64,000 bases of DNA, from positions 116,766 to 180,765 of the forward strand of contig JAGAVJ010000021.1 in the NCBI GenBank assembly GCA_017942005.1, given 5' to 3'. This DNA comes from Clostridia bacterium. Lineage in GTDB: Bacteria > Bacillota > Clostridia > Oscillospirales > CAG-272. This document shows, in pieces, positions 24,830 through 33,920 of the stretch. The notes under the pieces are model-generated. The model made no database searches, had not been told where the DNA came from, and saw nothing but the letters and a program-made list of their open reading frames with translations. A program made the position numbers and the translations under genes. Every line of letters starts with the position of its first letter. The stretch's first letter is position 1.

Positions 24830-27800
24830 ATGAAGAATAAAGATCAAATATTGGAATTTTCTGATGATATAGATACCGGACAAGTTCGGGTTTATGATAT
24901 TGAGGCGATTTCACTTCCAATCGTCTATAACAAATACGGAGATCACGATCCCAATGGGCTTTTATATGTGCTCAAACAGGATTCAGAACGGATTCAGCGA
25001 AAGGCAAAGGAATTGTTTGCCAAGCCGACGCCGCAGCCGTATGAGGAAGTGCGTCCCCTTGTGATTCGTGCCAATGTGGGCGAAACGGTAATCATCAATT
25101 TTGAAAACAAATTAAACCGCCGGGCATCTATCCATGTACAGGGCCTTGCATATGATGTATTGACCTCGGACGGTGCAAATGTTGGCTATAATCCGGATAC
25201 AACGACCGACCGCTTGATTCGCTATGTTTGGCGGGCAGAGAAGGAAGGCGTTTATCTGTTTTCGGATATGGCGGATACCAAAAGCAACGAGGACGGAACC
25301 AATGTGCACGGTCTGTTCGGTGCGATCATCGTGGAGGCGGCAGGTTCAACCTGGGTTGACCCGGTGACAGGAAAGCCTTTGGACAGCGGATTGTTTGCAG
25401 ACATCTATCATCCTGCAAAGCCTGCGTTCCGTGAATACGCGGTGTTCTTCCACGATGAACTGGAAATCTTGACAAAGGACGATGAGCCGCCCATTGATCC
25501 CCACACAGGACTGCCTAACGGAACCACAGCCATCAGCTATCGCTCCGAGCCGATGCGCAACCGCCTTCCGCTTGATCATCATGCGGATCCTGCCGATACG
25601 GCGGAGGATATTTCCATGAGCTCGTGGGCATATGGAGATCCTGCTCCGCCAATTCTTAAGGCCTATGTGGGAGACCCGTCTAAAATACGGCTGATTCATG
25701 GCGGTGTGAAGGAGACACATGTATTCCATCTGCACAATCATCAATGGCGTTTGGAGCCGGATGACGCCAAATCCACCGTGATTGATTCGATTTCCATCAG
25801 TCCGCAGGAATGTTATACACTGAATATTCTATACGGTGCAGGCAGCTTCAACGGAATGATTGGCGACGCCATTTTTAACTGTCATCTCTATCCGCATTTC
25901 CATGAAGGCATGTGGACGCTGTGGCGGGTGTTTGACCGCCTTCAGGACGGATGCGGCATGTATCCGGACGGAACACCCATAGAAGCGCTGATGCCGCTGC
26001 AGGATCGACCGCTTCCACCGCAGAAGGATGACTTGCATCCCGGATATCCAAACTTTATCAACGGTCAGTTTGGGCACGAGCCCCTGCAGCCGCCGCTTGG
26101 TATTCTGGATAAAAACAATGAAAACAAAATAGAACCTTCACCAAAGGAAGAAGCAAACTTTGTCGATCACGCAGCACCTGGTGCGCTGTATACGGATACC
26201 TGTCCGTGCTGTACAGACGAAACAATAAAAGTGTTTGAAATTGCAGCGGTGCAGGCAAAACTGATTTATAACCGGTTTGGCTGGCATGACCCTCAAGGAC
26301 GGTTCTTTGTTCTGAAGGAAGATATTGAGAGGGAAGGAACACTGGATCATTATTTGGAAAAGGTAGAGTCTGGTGAAATTCGCCCAGAGCCACTGGTGAT
26401 CCGTGTCAACGCAGGCGACTGTATTGAAATCCGTTTGACCAATTTTTTGCCGGAGTTTATTGGGGGTAATGCGTTTCAGAGAAAGACTCTTACCGATATT
26501 GTTGGATATCATATTCATCTGGTGAAATTTGATACCATTGTATCGGACGGCTCTGCAAACGGCTGGAATAATATCGCTGGAGCCAGAAAATGTGAAACCT
26601 TGATTGAGCGCTTTTTTGCCAATGAAGAACTGAATACCGTATTCTTCCATGATCATCTGTTTGCCAATATGCATCAGCAGCACGGGATGTTTGGTGCTGT
26701 GATTGTAGAACCGGCGGGCGCCGTTTTTCTCGACCCGAAAACAGGTGAACCTTTAAAAAGCGGAACAAAGGCGGTTATCCGTACTGCGGACGGAAAATCT
26801 TTCCGAGAGTTTGCACTGTTCCTTCACGATTTTGCGCTGTTGTTCGATCGGGACGGTAAACCGCTCAACCCGCCGGAGCATCCGGGTTCTGATGATGATC
26901 CCGGTGTTATGGGAATCAATTATCGCTGCGATCCGATGCCGGAACGACTGAAGATAAAAAACGATCCTGCGCATATTTTCAGTTCCTTTGTATATGGGGA
27001 CCCGGATACACCGATTTTAGAAACGTATCCGGGAGAGCCGATACGCATTCGTCTGCTGGACGGTGCGCATGAAGAACAGCACGTCTTTAATATTGCCGGA
27101 TTGCCTTGGCGAAAAGAAATCACGGATTCTTCTTCTCCGGTTGTACAATCTCAAACCATTGGTATATCTGAAGCGTTTAACCTGCACATTGATGAACCGT
27201 ACACGGCAGGCGATTACCTGTATTACTCCGGAGGAATCGATGATTTGTGGTTGGGCTTATGGGGAATCATCCGTGCTTATGCAGTACCGCATAAGAATCT
27301 GCTGCCGCTGTGCGGTATTCGCCCGATTGCGCCTCCCAGAACGCCGCCGAACGGTGCGGTTATTCGTAAATTTGAAATTGCCGCCATTCAAAAAAATCTG
27401 ATTTACAATCGTTTTGGCGACCATGATCCTGAGGGGTTGCTGTTTGTTCCCATGAATCAGGCACACGATGTGATGTGCGGCAAAAAAGTACCGATTCCTT
27501 TGATTTTGAGAGCAAATGCGGGGGATTGGATCGAGGTCACACTGCACAATCTGTTTGACCCGGACATTCCCATCCGGTACAACGAATACCCTTCCGTTCC
27601 TCTGGACTGTCCGCATAAACCAAGCAACCGGGTATCGCTGAATCCGCAGTTTTTAAAATACGACCCGATTGCGTCTTCCGGTATCAACGTGGGATATAAC
27701 GCGATTGAGCAAACCGCTGCGCCTGGAGAAAGCATCAAATATTTGTGGCATGCAGACAGGGAGTGCGGCACCAGTCTGCTCACTTCCTTCGGTGATCTGC

Positions 27801-28534
27801 GCAACCATCGGCATCATGGTCTGTTTGGAGCGATTATGATTGAGCCGTTTGGGTCAATGTATTATAACAGCATACGCACAGTGACCGAAAACTATAAAGA
27901 CGAAGCAGTGATTACGGCACCGGGCGTGGAAACGTTTCGGGAATTTGTTTTGTTTGCGCACAACGGGATACGCCTGCTCGATAAAGACGGCATGCTGATT
28001 AAAACAACAGAACAGGATCACATGGATGGAGAGGGTGGTCATGGCGCACCGGATCATGAGGATACTGGAGAAAAGGGCTATAATTATCGCTCAGAGCGGT
28101 TCTTCAATCGTCTGAAACGGGTTCCTATCATTTCCAAAATATTTGATTCCAAAACACATGGGGATCCGGCAACACCGGTTTTAAAGTCCTATATCGGTGA
28201 ACGTGTCATCATCCGTTTGATCATGCCGGCAGATAAGCCGAGAAATATCAGTTTTACGCTGCATGGGCATCAATGGAAAGCACAGCCGGATGATCCTTTT
28301 TCCAGAACCATTCCGATTCAGGGAGCGATCAGCGTTGGCAATGTGTTCAACATTGAACCAGAACGCACAGAATGCCCGGGGGACTATCTGTATCGCTCCG
28401 GTTCCCTGCGTTGGGATATTGAGTCAGGGATGTGGGGGATTTTCCGCGTATTGAAACGTAACATTCGCTGCCGCTGTGAAACTGTATGCAGAAATGCAAA
28501 GCAGTGGTTGGAGAAAAAACGGTGTGAAAAGTAA
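24830..28534 (+). CDS. large multicopper oxidase-like protein, MnxG-like architecture
   Basis: 1234 residues built of three repeats, each opening with a copy of the pattern FEIAAVQ..LIYNRFG.HDP.G (near residues 22, 467 and 847) and each long enough for two cupredoxin domains, so six in all. No signal peptide. Copper motifs are split: repeat 1 has HVFHLHNHQW and FNCHLYPHFHEGMW (type 1 Cys, His, Met and part of the trinuclear set, with Asn where the first His of HCH is usual). Repeat 2 has GYHIHLVKFD and FFHDHLFANMHQQHGMFG. Repeat 3 keeps only TLHGHQW and NHRHHGLFG. Size and order recall Bacillus MnxG, a manganese oxidase; the substrate here is unknown, and in an anaerobe a metal or oxygen detoxification role is a guess. 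Confidence 0.82.
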   Translation: MKNKDQILEFSDDIDTGQVRVYDIEAISLPIVYNKYGDHDPNGLLYVLKQDSERIQRKAKELFAKPTPQPYEEVRPLVIRANVGETVIINFENKLNRRASIHVQGLAYDVLTSDGANVGYNPDTTTDRLIRYVWRAEKEGVYLFSDMADTKSNEDGTNVHGLFGAIIVEAAGSTWVDPVTGKPLDSGLFADIYHPAKPAFREYAVFFHDELEILTKDDEPPIDPHTGLPNGTTAISYRSEPMRNRLPLDHHADPADTAEDISMSSWAYGDPAPPILKAYVGDPSKIRLIHGGVKETHVFHLHNHQWRLEPDDAKSTVIDSISISPQECYTLNILYGAGSFNGMIGDAIFNCHLYPHFHEGMWTLWRVFDRLQDGCGMYPDGTPIEALMPLQDRPLPPQKDDLHPGYPNFINGQFGHEPLQPPLGILDKNNENKIEPSPKEEANFVDHAAPGALYTDTCPCCTDETIKVFEIAAVQAKLIYNRFGWHDPQGRFFVLKEDIEREGTLDHYLEKVESGEIRPEPLVIRVNAGDCIEIRLTNFLPEFIGGNAFQRKTLTDIVGYHIHLVKFDTIVSDGSANGWNNIAGARKCETLIERFFANEELNTVFFHDHLFANMHQQHGMFGAVIVEPAGAVFLDPKTGEPLKSGTKAVIRTADGKSFREFALFLHDFALLFDRDGKPLNPPEHPGSDDDPGVMGINYRCDPMPERLKIKNDPAHIFSSFVYGDPDTPILETYPGEPIRIRLLDGAHEEQHVFNIAGLPWRKEITDSSSPVVQSQTIGISEAFNLHIDEPYTAGDYLYYSGGIDDLWLGLWGIIRAYAVPHKNLLPLCGIRPIAPPRTPPNGAVIRKFEIAAIQKNLIYNRFGDHDPEGLLFVPMNQAHDVMCGKKVPIPLILRANAGDWIEVTLHNLFDPDIPIRYNEYPSVPLDCPHKPSNRVSLNPQFLKYDPIASSGINVGYNAIEQTAAPGESIKYLWHADRECGTSLLTSFGDLRNHRHHGLFGAIMIEPFGSMYYNSIRTVTENYKDEAVITAPGVETFREFVLFAHNGIRLLDKDGMLIKTTEQDHMDGEGGHGAPDHEDTGEKGYNYRSERFFNRLKRVPIISKIFDSKTHGDPATPVLKSYIGERVIIRLIMPADKPRNISFTLHGHQWKAQPDDPFSRTIPIQGAISVGNVFNIEPERTECPGDYLYRSGSLRWDIESGMWGIFRVLKRNIRCRCETVCRNAKQWLEKKRCEK

Positions 28535-28581
28535 TTTCAATTTTTTAATGCTGATTGTATAGACTGATTTTCCTCCATTAA

Positions 28582-28652
28582 CAAAAAGCGCGATTGATTT
28601 CCGAATCTCTATGAGCAGGACTTCAATGGCGCTGTTTTTTAATTTCTTTTAA
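28582..28652 (+). terminator. possible terminator after the multicopper gene
   Basis: AAAAAGCGC and GCGCTGTTTTTT can pair across about 45 bases, followed by T-rich sequence. The stem is short, so the call is weak. Confidence 0.4.
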
Positions 28653-28792
28653 TGATATTGAAGCAATGTTTTGATGTTTCAAATACGGAAAACAAGTTTT
28701 CCTTATGGATAAGTATGGTTTCCACAAAAACGGGAAAACTCATTGGTAATGAAAAAGTACACCACATCGGTTGATAAATTTTAATGAAAACA

Positions 28793-28821
28793 TTGACAAT
28801 TTCCCCAAAAAGGCGTATAAT
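28793..28821 (+). promoter_or_regulatory. SigA promoter of the Rrf2 gene
   Basis: TTGACA (28793-28798), 17-bp spacer, TATAAT (28816-28821). AATGCTATCAACTGATC follows at the transcript start; autoregulation would be expected. Confidence 0.87.
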
Positions 28822-28861
28822 AATGCTATCAACTGATCAAAAATAGAAAGGATAGAATGAG

Positions 28862-29338
28862 ATGCATCTAACACGGGAAGCAGATTATGCACTTCGTATC
28901 ATGTATACACTTGCAGTGAACAATAAATTAACCGATGCGCAGACCATCTCAGATTCCATTGCAGTCACACGCCGTTTTACTTTAAAAATTCTCAGCAAGC
29001 TGACGGAAGCCGGATTGGCATCCTCCAAACTTGGCGCAGGCGGGGGATATTATCTTGCAAAGCCGGCAGACGAAATTTCCATTGCCGAGGTGATTGAAGC
29101 GATTGAAGGACCGTTTGCCATCAGCACCTGTTTGGCACAGGGATATACGTGCGAGCGTGTTGACGACTGCGGAAACTGTATATTTCATTGTATCTTTGAC
29201 GTCATGAATGAGGACATGCGGAAAACGCTTGCTGCTGTCAGCATTGGCGACGCGGCAGCACTATCTCCTTTGGATATGCAAAAACGGATACGGCTGCTGT
29301 CGGAAAAAAAGAGTACCGATCTGAATGAAAATGGATAG
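28862..29338 (+). CDS. Rrf2-family regulator with Cys cluster
   Basis: 158 residues. The winged helix has MHLTREADYALRIMYTLAV, SIAVTRRFTLKILSKLTEAG and KLGAGGGYYLAKPADEISIA, the Rrf2 pattern. After residue 90 it has STCLAQGYTCERVDDCGNC and FHCIFD, a set of cysteines suited to an Fe-S cluster as in IscR or NsrR. No isc genes are next to it. The reverse rubrerythrin gene follows 322 bases downstream with its own promoter and is a plausible target, as is the multicopper gene before it; both are inferences from position. Confidence 0.9.
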   Translation: MHLTREADYALRIMYTLAVNNKLTDAQTISDSIAVTRRFTLKILSKLTEAGLASSKLGAGGGYYLAKPADEISIAEVIEAIEGPFAISTCLAQGYTCERVDDCGNCIFHCIFDVMNEDMRKTLAAVSIGDAAALSPLDMQKRIRLLSEKKSTDLNENG

Positions 29339-29660
29339 GGAATTGACGATGCGCGGTATCATTTTGACATGATAGCAAAAAAAGAAGGATTATTTTTTGG
29401 TGTCAAAATAATGTTTACTAAAAAGGTGTATAAATTTTGGAAAAGCTATTGACAAACGGGGAAAATGGGTGTATAATATAACTGAAAGCAAGATGTTCTT
29501 CCACCTCCCACCTTCTATAGGCGGCAGAAGACATATACATTTTGCTGTTTGACGGGGCAATATCGCCCCTTAATTGAGTGAAAATCATACATCGGTTTTG
29601 CCATGAAATGGAAAAATGGACAAGACCTGATGATGCAATAAATAAGGAGGAGTATTTACA
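29339..29660 (+). other. promoter and long leader of rubrerythrin
   Basis: 322 bases without a gene. Promoter TTGACA (29449-29454), 17-bp spacer, TATAAT (29472-29477); the shared folded leader starts at the expected first base near 29484. A second stem GGGGCAATATCGCCCC lies at 29554-29569. An AAGGAGGAG ribosome site is at 29643-29651. Confidence 0.7.
29484..29540 (+). promoter_or_regulatory. folded 5' leader motif shared with thrC (rubrerythrin copy)
   Basis: Starts GAAAGCAAGATGT. An outer stem TGTTCTTC/GAAGACA encloses CCACC TTCTATA GGCGG. The thrC leader at 35312 has the same outline with different paired bases (TGTCTTT/AAAGACA and CGCC/GGCG). I do not recognise it as a named riboswitch. 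Confidence 0.55.
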
Positions 29661-30206
29661 ATGAAAAAGTTTGTATGTAAGGTTTGCGGTTATATCTATG
29701 AGGGTGAGGCAGCTCCTGAAGCATGCCCGCAGTGCAAGGCGCCTGCTTCCAAGTTTGAAGAAGTAAAGGGCGAGATGACTTGGGCTGCAGAGCATTCTGT
29801 AGGTGTTGCACAGGGATCCTCTGATGATATTATGGAAGACCTCCGCGCCAACTTCAACGGCGAATGCACAGAAGTCGGTATGTACCTGGCAATGGCACGT
29901 GTTGCACACAGAGAAGGATATCCCGAAATCGGTCTGTACTGGGAAAAGGCAGCTTACGAAGAAGCAGAGCATGCTGCAAAATTTGCAGAGCTGCTGGGTG
30001 AGGTCATTACCGATTCCACCGAAAAGAATCTCGCAATGCGTGTAGAAGCTGAAAACGGTGCAACTGCCGGTAAGTTTGATCTTGCAAAGCGCGCAAAGGC
30101 GGCTGGTCTGGATGCAATCCACGATACCGTACATGAAATGGCACGCGATGAAGCACGTCACGGCAAGGCATTTGCAGGTCTGCTTGCAAGATATTTCGGC
30201 AAATAA
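29661..30206 (+). CDS. reverse-type rubrerythrin
   Basis: 181 residues. The rubredoxin-like domain is N-terminal (C6, C9, C22, C25 in [10 protein letters not shown] and CPQCKAPA), followed by a four-helix ferritin-like di-iron domain with [36 protein letters not shown] and [16 protein letters not shown]. This order is reversed from classical rubrerythrin and is typical of the NADH-linked peroxidase system of Clostridia that reduces H2O2 and O2. It has a consensus promoter, a folded leader and a strong ribosome site, so high expression is likely. PerR-type or Rrf2 control is plausible. Confidence 0.93.
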   Translation: MKKFVCKVCGYIYEGEAAPEACPQCKAPASKFEEVKGEMTWAAEHSVGVAQGSSDDIMEDLRANFNGECTEVGMYLAMARVAHREGYPEIGLYWEKAAYEEAEHAAKFAELLGEVITDSTEKNLAMRVEAENGATAGKFDLAKRAKAAGLDAIHDTVHEMARDEARHGKAFAGLLARYFGK

Positions 30207-30240
30207 GAACGTGTTGTTTCCCCGGGTTAATTTCTAAGAA

Positions 30241-30294
30241 GAAAAAGGCAGTTTCAGGAGATGCTTTCATTCTCTCCGGAGACTGCCTTTTTTG
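30241..30294 (+). terminator. terminator of rubrerythrin
   Basis: AAAGGCAGT and ACTGCCTTT pair as the outer stem, with an inner GGAGA/TCTCC stem, followed by TTTTTTG. Confidence 0.85.
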
Positions 30295-30325
30295 TCCCGG
30301 AAAACAAAAAATTTACATAAAAACC

Positions 30326-30354
30326 TTGCCGGATCAACAAAAATATGATATAAT
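30326..30354 (+). promoter_or_regulatory. SigA promoter of the apgM-type gene
   Basis: TTGCCG (30326-30331), 17-bp spacer, TATAAT (30349-30354), about 74 bases before the start codon. Confidence 0.75.
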
Positions 30355-30427
30355 ATGATATCAGGGTAATTTCCTGATTTCCCAAATAAATGTGTACCTC
30401 GTACTTGAGGAAAAGGATGGATATATC

Positions 30428-31639
30428 ATGAAATATCTGGTAGTATTAGCAGACGGTATGGCCGACCTCCCGCTGGAAGCGCTTGGCAATCAGACACCGA
30501 TGGAAGCAGCCGATAAACCAACGATGGATATGCTTGCAAAGCATGCCTATGTCGGTACTGTTTCAAACGTTCCCGCAGGGATGGTGCCGGAAAGTGATAC
30601 TGCAAACCTTGCAGTGCTTTCTTATGACCCGAAGGTGTATTCCAAGGGTCGTTCCCCTCTGGAAGCGATGAGCATGGGACTGTCGATGTCGCCGGACGAC
30701 ACTGCCATTCGCTGCAATGTGGTTACGCTTTCTGAGGAAGAGGAACGGTATGAGGATAAAATCATTCTCGATCATTCCGCCGACGAAATTACGACGGAAG
30801 AAGCCGATCAGCTGATCAAAGCCATTGACGCGGCACTTGGCGATGAGAACCGCCATTTTTATACAGGAATCTCTTACAGACACTGTCTGATCTGGAAGAA
30901 TGTGCCGTCAGACTATAATTTTGAACGTCCGCATGACCATTTAGGCGAGCACATCGGCGCGTATCTGCCCAAAGGAGAAGCCGGCGCACCGTATCTGGAG
31001 CTGATGAAGAAGAGTTACGATATCCTCAATCATCATCCGGTCAACGAAGCCCGCCGCGCACGCGGTCTGAAGCCTGCAAACTCCATTTGGCTGTGGAGCC
31101 CCGGAAAAAAGCCGCAGCTGCCTGATTTCAATGCAAAATGGGGACTGCGCGGTGCTGTGATTTCCGCGGTTGATTTAATCAAGGGCATCGGTATCTGTGC
31201 GGGTATGAAATCCATCGATGTGGAAGGTGCAACCGGTAATGTCCACACAAACTACGAAGGAAAGGCAAATGCCGCCATAGAGGCATTCAAGTCCGGTGAC
31301 AATTTTGTGTACATCCATGTGGAAGGTCCCGATGAGTGCGGCCACAGAGCGGAAATGGAAAATAAGGTCATCTGCATTGAAAAAATCGACCATTTGATTT
31401 TAAAACCGGTATACGATTACCTGATGCGTACCGGAGAAGACTTTACCATTATGGTATTGCCGGATCATCCGACGCCGATTGTGCGCCGCACGCATACCAT
31501 TGATCCTGTTCCGTTTTTGATCTGGAAAAAAGGGAAAGAGGAGAGCGGCGTCGACGGCTTCTCGGAAAAGAACGCCGCACAAACCGGTGTTTATCTTGCG
31601 CATGGATATGATCTGCTTTCCCATATGATCGAAAAATAA
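30428..31639 (+). CDS. apgM: cofactor-independent phosphoglycerate mutase, ApgM type (or homoserine kinase analogue)
   Basis: 403 residues of the alkaline-phosphatase superfamily: MKYLVVLADGMADLPLEALG with the metal Asp, then SDTANLAVLSYDP carrying the Ser nucleophile, IRCNVVTL, EGPDECGHRAEMENKV and IMVLPDHPTPI, HTIDPVPFLI for metal binding. This archaeal-like type interconverts 2- and 3-phosphoglycerate. In some bacteria the same family has been predicted to replace ThrB as homoserine kinase; thrC is encoded 3.8 kb downstream and no thrB is in the window, so both roles stay open. ATG 30428 is preceded by AAAGGAT; the earlier in-frame start lacks a site. Confidence 0.88.
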   Translation: MKYLVVLADGMADLPLEALGNQTPMEAADKPTMDMLAKHAYVGTVSNVPAGMVPESDTANLAVLSYDPKVYSKGRSPLEAMSMGLSMSPDDTAIRCNVVTLSEEEERYEDKIILDHSADEITTEEADQLIKAIDAALGDENRHFYTGISYRHCLIWKNVPSDYNFERPHDHLGEHIGAYLPKGEAGAPYLELMKKSYDILNHHPVNEARRARGLKPANSIWLWSPGKKPQLPDFNAKWGLRGAVISAVDLIKGIGICAGMKSIDVEGATGNVHTNYEGKANAAIEAFKSGDNFVYIHVEGPDECGHRAEMENKVICIEKIDHLILKPVYDYLMRTGEDFTIMVLPDHPTPIVRRTHTIDPVPFLIWKKGKEESGVDGFSEKNAAQTGVYLAHGYDLLSHMIEK

Positions 31640-31665
31640 AAGAAAGAATAAGGAACAATCTCATC

Positions 31666-32301
31666 ATGCAGAATCAAAACGAAACTACCGAGTTTGAAGT
31701 GCAGCCGTCCTCCGGTGCAAATGGGAGTGGCAGTGGGAAGGGAAAAAAGAAACCCAAAGAGAAGCTTGACCCGAGACGGGAATTTTTTGAGTGGATCGAG
31801 TTGTTTGGCTATGCCGTGGCTGTAGTCATTGTTCTGTTTACCTTTATCTGCCGGATTGCAGTCGTCGACGGGCCTTCCATGGAGCAAACCCTTTTTGACA
31901 AAGAAGTTCTGCTTGTCACGGATTTCATGTACGAGCCGAAGCCGGGGGACGTCATTGTGTTCCAGTCCAATACGATTTTAAATAATGAAGCCATTGTCAA
32001 GCGTGTCATTGCGACCGAAGGACAGACGGTGGATATTGATTTTGAAACGTGGACGGTAACTGTAGACGGGGTTCCGCTGAAAGAGGACTATGTCAATTAT
32101 ATAGCGGGGCAATATATGAACGGCTCCAGCTATCAGTTCCCGTTGACGGTGGAAGAAGGAAAGATTTTTGTCATGGGTGACAACCGCAACCATTCCACCG
32201 ACAGCCGCGATTATCGGATTGGTCAGGTGGATACCCGATTTGTCCTCGGTCGTGTCCTTGCGCGGGTGATGCCGCTGCAAAAATTCGGTCCGATTCAATA
32301 A
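31666..32301 (+). CDS. lepB: signal peptidase I
   Basis: 211 residues. A 40-residue charged cytoplasmic tail (KGKKKPKEKLDPRREFF), one membrane helix, then GPSMEQTL with catalytic Ser71, NEAIVKRVIATEGQTVDID with Lys112 and VMGDNRNHSTDSRDY of box E. It removes signal peptides from exported proteins outside the membrane. The gene starts an lepB-rbgA-rnhB-yraN run, normal for Bacillota except that rplS, usually just upstream, is not there. Confidence 0.95.
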   Translation: MQNQNETTEFEVQPSSGANGSGSGKGKKKPKEKLDPRREFFEWIELFGYAVAVVIVLFTFICRIAVVDGPSMEQTLFDKEVLLVTDFMYEPKPGDVIVFQSNTILNNEAIVKRVIATEGQTVDIDFETWTVTVDGVPLKEDYVNYIAGQYMNGSSYQFPLTVEEGKIFVMGDNRNHSTDSRDYRIGQVDTRFVLGRVLARVMPLQKFGPIQ

Positions 32302-32311
32302 GGAGAGTTTC

Positions 32312-33187
32312 ATGCCATCTGATATTATCCAATGGTTCCCCGGCCATATGGCAAAAACGCGGCGGCTGATTACAGAAAATCTGCCGATGGTTGATCTTGT
32401 CATTGAAGTGCTGGACGCCCGAATTCCGTACAGCTCCAAAAATCCGGAGCTGCGGAAGCTGGTCGGGCAAAAACCCGTTTTGACGGTTTTATCAAAATCC
32501 GCGCTTGCCGACCCCAAAGCCGGACAGGAGTGGATGGAATACTATAAAGCGTGCGGAAGGCGTGCGGTTTTTATCGACTGCATGACCGGATTCGGCATGG
32601 ATCGGTTTGCGTCGAGTGTGGAAGAACTGCTTGCACAAAAGCGTGCGCGGTATGAAGAAAAGGGGATGTCCGGACGTACCCTAAAGGCGATGATCGTCGG
32701 CATTCCCAATGTTGGAAAATCTTCACTGATCAATAAAATATCCGGCGGAAAATCGGCGAAAGTGGAAAACCGTCCCGGTGTTACCTTGAACAAGCAATGG
32801 GTTTCCACGCAGGTCGGACTGGATCTTTTGGATATGCCCGGTGTCCTCTGGCCGAAGTTTGAGGACCAGACTGTTGGTGAAAACCTTGCAATTACAGGTG
32901 CGATCAAGGACGATATCATGGATTTGGAACGCATTGCATACGCTTTGGTTGGACGGCTGCGCACCATGTATCCAGATTTGCTGTGTGAGCGGTTTAAGCT
33001 TGGTGACCTTTCCCAATACGACGACCTTGACGACTGGGATTTATTTGAGGTCATCGGCAGAAAACGCGGATTTTTGATGGCTGGCGGCGTTGTGGATACA
33101 GAACGCTGTGCAAAAGCTATGATTGATGAATTCCGACAAGCGAAAATCGGACGTATCACGCTGGAACGTCCAAAGTCCGGAAAATAA
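32312..33187 (+). CDS. rbgA: ribosome biogenesis GTPase RbgA/YlqF
   Basis: 291 residues with the circularly permuted GTPase order: G4-like TVLSKSALADP (Ser where NKxD normally has Asn), then G1 GIPNVGKSSLINKI, G2 RPGVTLNKQW and G3 DMPGVLWPK. The N-terminus has WFPGHMAKTRR. RbgA acts late in 50S subunit assembly. It lies 10 bases after lepB with AAGGAG before the ATG. The deviating G4 (LSKSAL rather than LNKADL) is worth noting but also occurs in some homologues, as far as I recall. Confidence 0.94.
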   Translation: MPSDIIQWFPGHMAKTRRLITENLPMVDLVIEVLDARIPYSSKNPELRKLVGQKPVLTVLSKSALADPKAGQEWMEYYKACGRRAVFIDCMTGFGMDRFASSVEELLAQKRARYEEKGMSGRTLKAMIVGIPNVGKSSLINKISGGKSAKVENRPGVTLNKQWVSTQVGLDLLDMPGVLWPKFEDQTVGENLAITGAIKDDIMDLERIAYALVGRLRTMYPDLLCERFKLGDLSQYDDLDDWDLFEVIGRKRGFLMAGGVVDTERCAKAMIDEFRQAKIGRITLERPKSGK

Positions 33188-33242
33188 CGGAAAATACAAA
33201 AAAGCCGTCCGCAAAGACGGAAGAGGTCGAGGAAACTGAAAC

Positions 33243-33878
33243 ATGCCGCGCACAAAACAAGAGAGGGAACCTCTGTCGTGGGAGATTGAAAACGCCGTTT
33301 TTGCAAAAGGATATCATGCGGTCTGCGGCTGTGATGAAGCCGGGCGCGGGCCGCTTGCCGGACCGGTTGTTGCAGCAGCAGTGATCCTGCCTGCCGGTCT
33401 GATTATTCCCGGACTGAACGATTCCAAAAAATTGTCCGAAAAAAAACGGGACGCTTTATACGACGTGATTGTAACGCAGGCAGAAGCCTATGCAATTGCA
33501 CAGGCAACAGCCGAAGAAATTGACGAAATCAATATTCTGAATGCATCCATGCTTGCCATGCGCCGTGCGGTAGAAGCACTGCCAAAGCACCATGCAAACA
33601 TCACCGCGGATTTTGCGCTGATTGACGGTAATGTTTCCCGCGGATTTACGATACCGACACAAACCGTGGTCGGAGGGGATGCAAAATCGCCATCCATTGC
33701 GGCGGCATCTATCCTTGCAAAGGTCACGCGTGACAGGCTTTGCCTTGAAATGGATGCCGCATATCCGGAGTATGGGTTTGCAAAGCATAAGGGATATCCG
33801 ACCGCAGCCCATATGGAAGCGGTACGTACCTTTGGTCCGTGTCCGCTGCATCGGCGCACGTTCTTGAAATTTTTATGA
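33243..33878 (+). CDS. rnhB: ribonuclease HII
   Basis: 211 residues. Catalytic motif CGCDEAGRGPLAGPVVAAAV, then NDSKKLSEKKRDALYD, ALIDGNV and KSPSIAAASILAKVTRDR. It cleaves RNA in RNA-DNA hybrids and starts removal of single ribonucleotides from DNA. It lies between rbgA and yraN, spaced 55 and 42 bases, on what looks like one transcript. An AAGAGGTCGAGG stretch before the ATG may be the ribosome site. Confidence 0.95.
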   Translation: MPRTKQEREPLSWEIENAVFAKGYHAVCGCDEAGRGPLAGPVVAAAVILPAGLIIPGLNDSKKLSEKKRDALYDVIVTQAEAYAIAQATAEEIDEINILNASMLAMRRAVEALPKHHANITADFALIDGNVSRGFTIPTQTVVGGDAKSPSIAAASILAKVTRDRLCLEMDAAYPEYGFAKHKGYPTAAHMEAVRTFGPCPLHRRTFLKFL

Positions 33879-33920
33879 TGAGAATCAACGATGTCAGCGG
33901 GAGAGGGGCGCAGGTACGGA

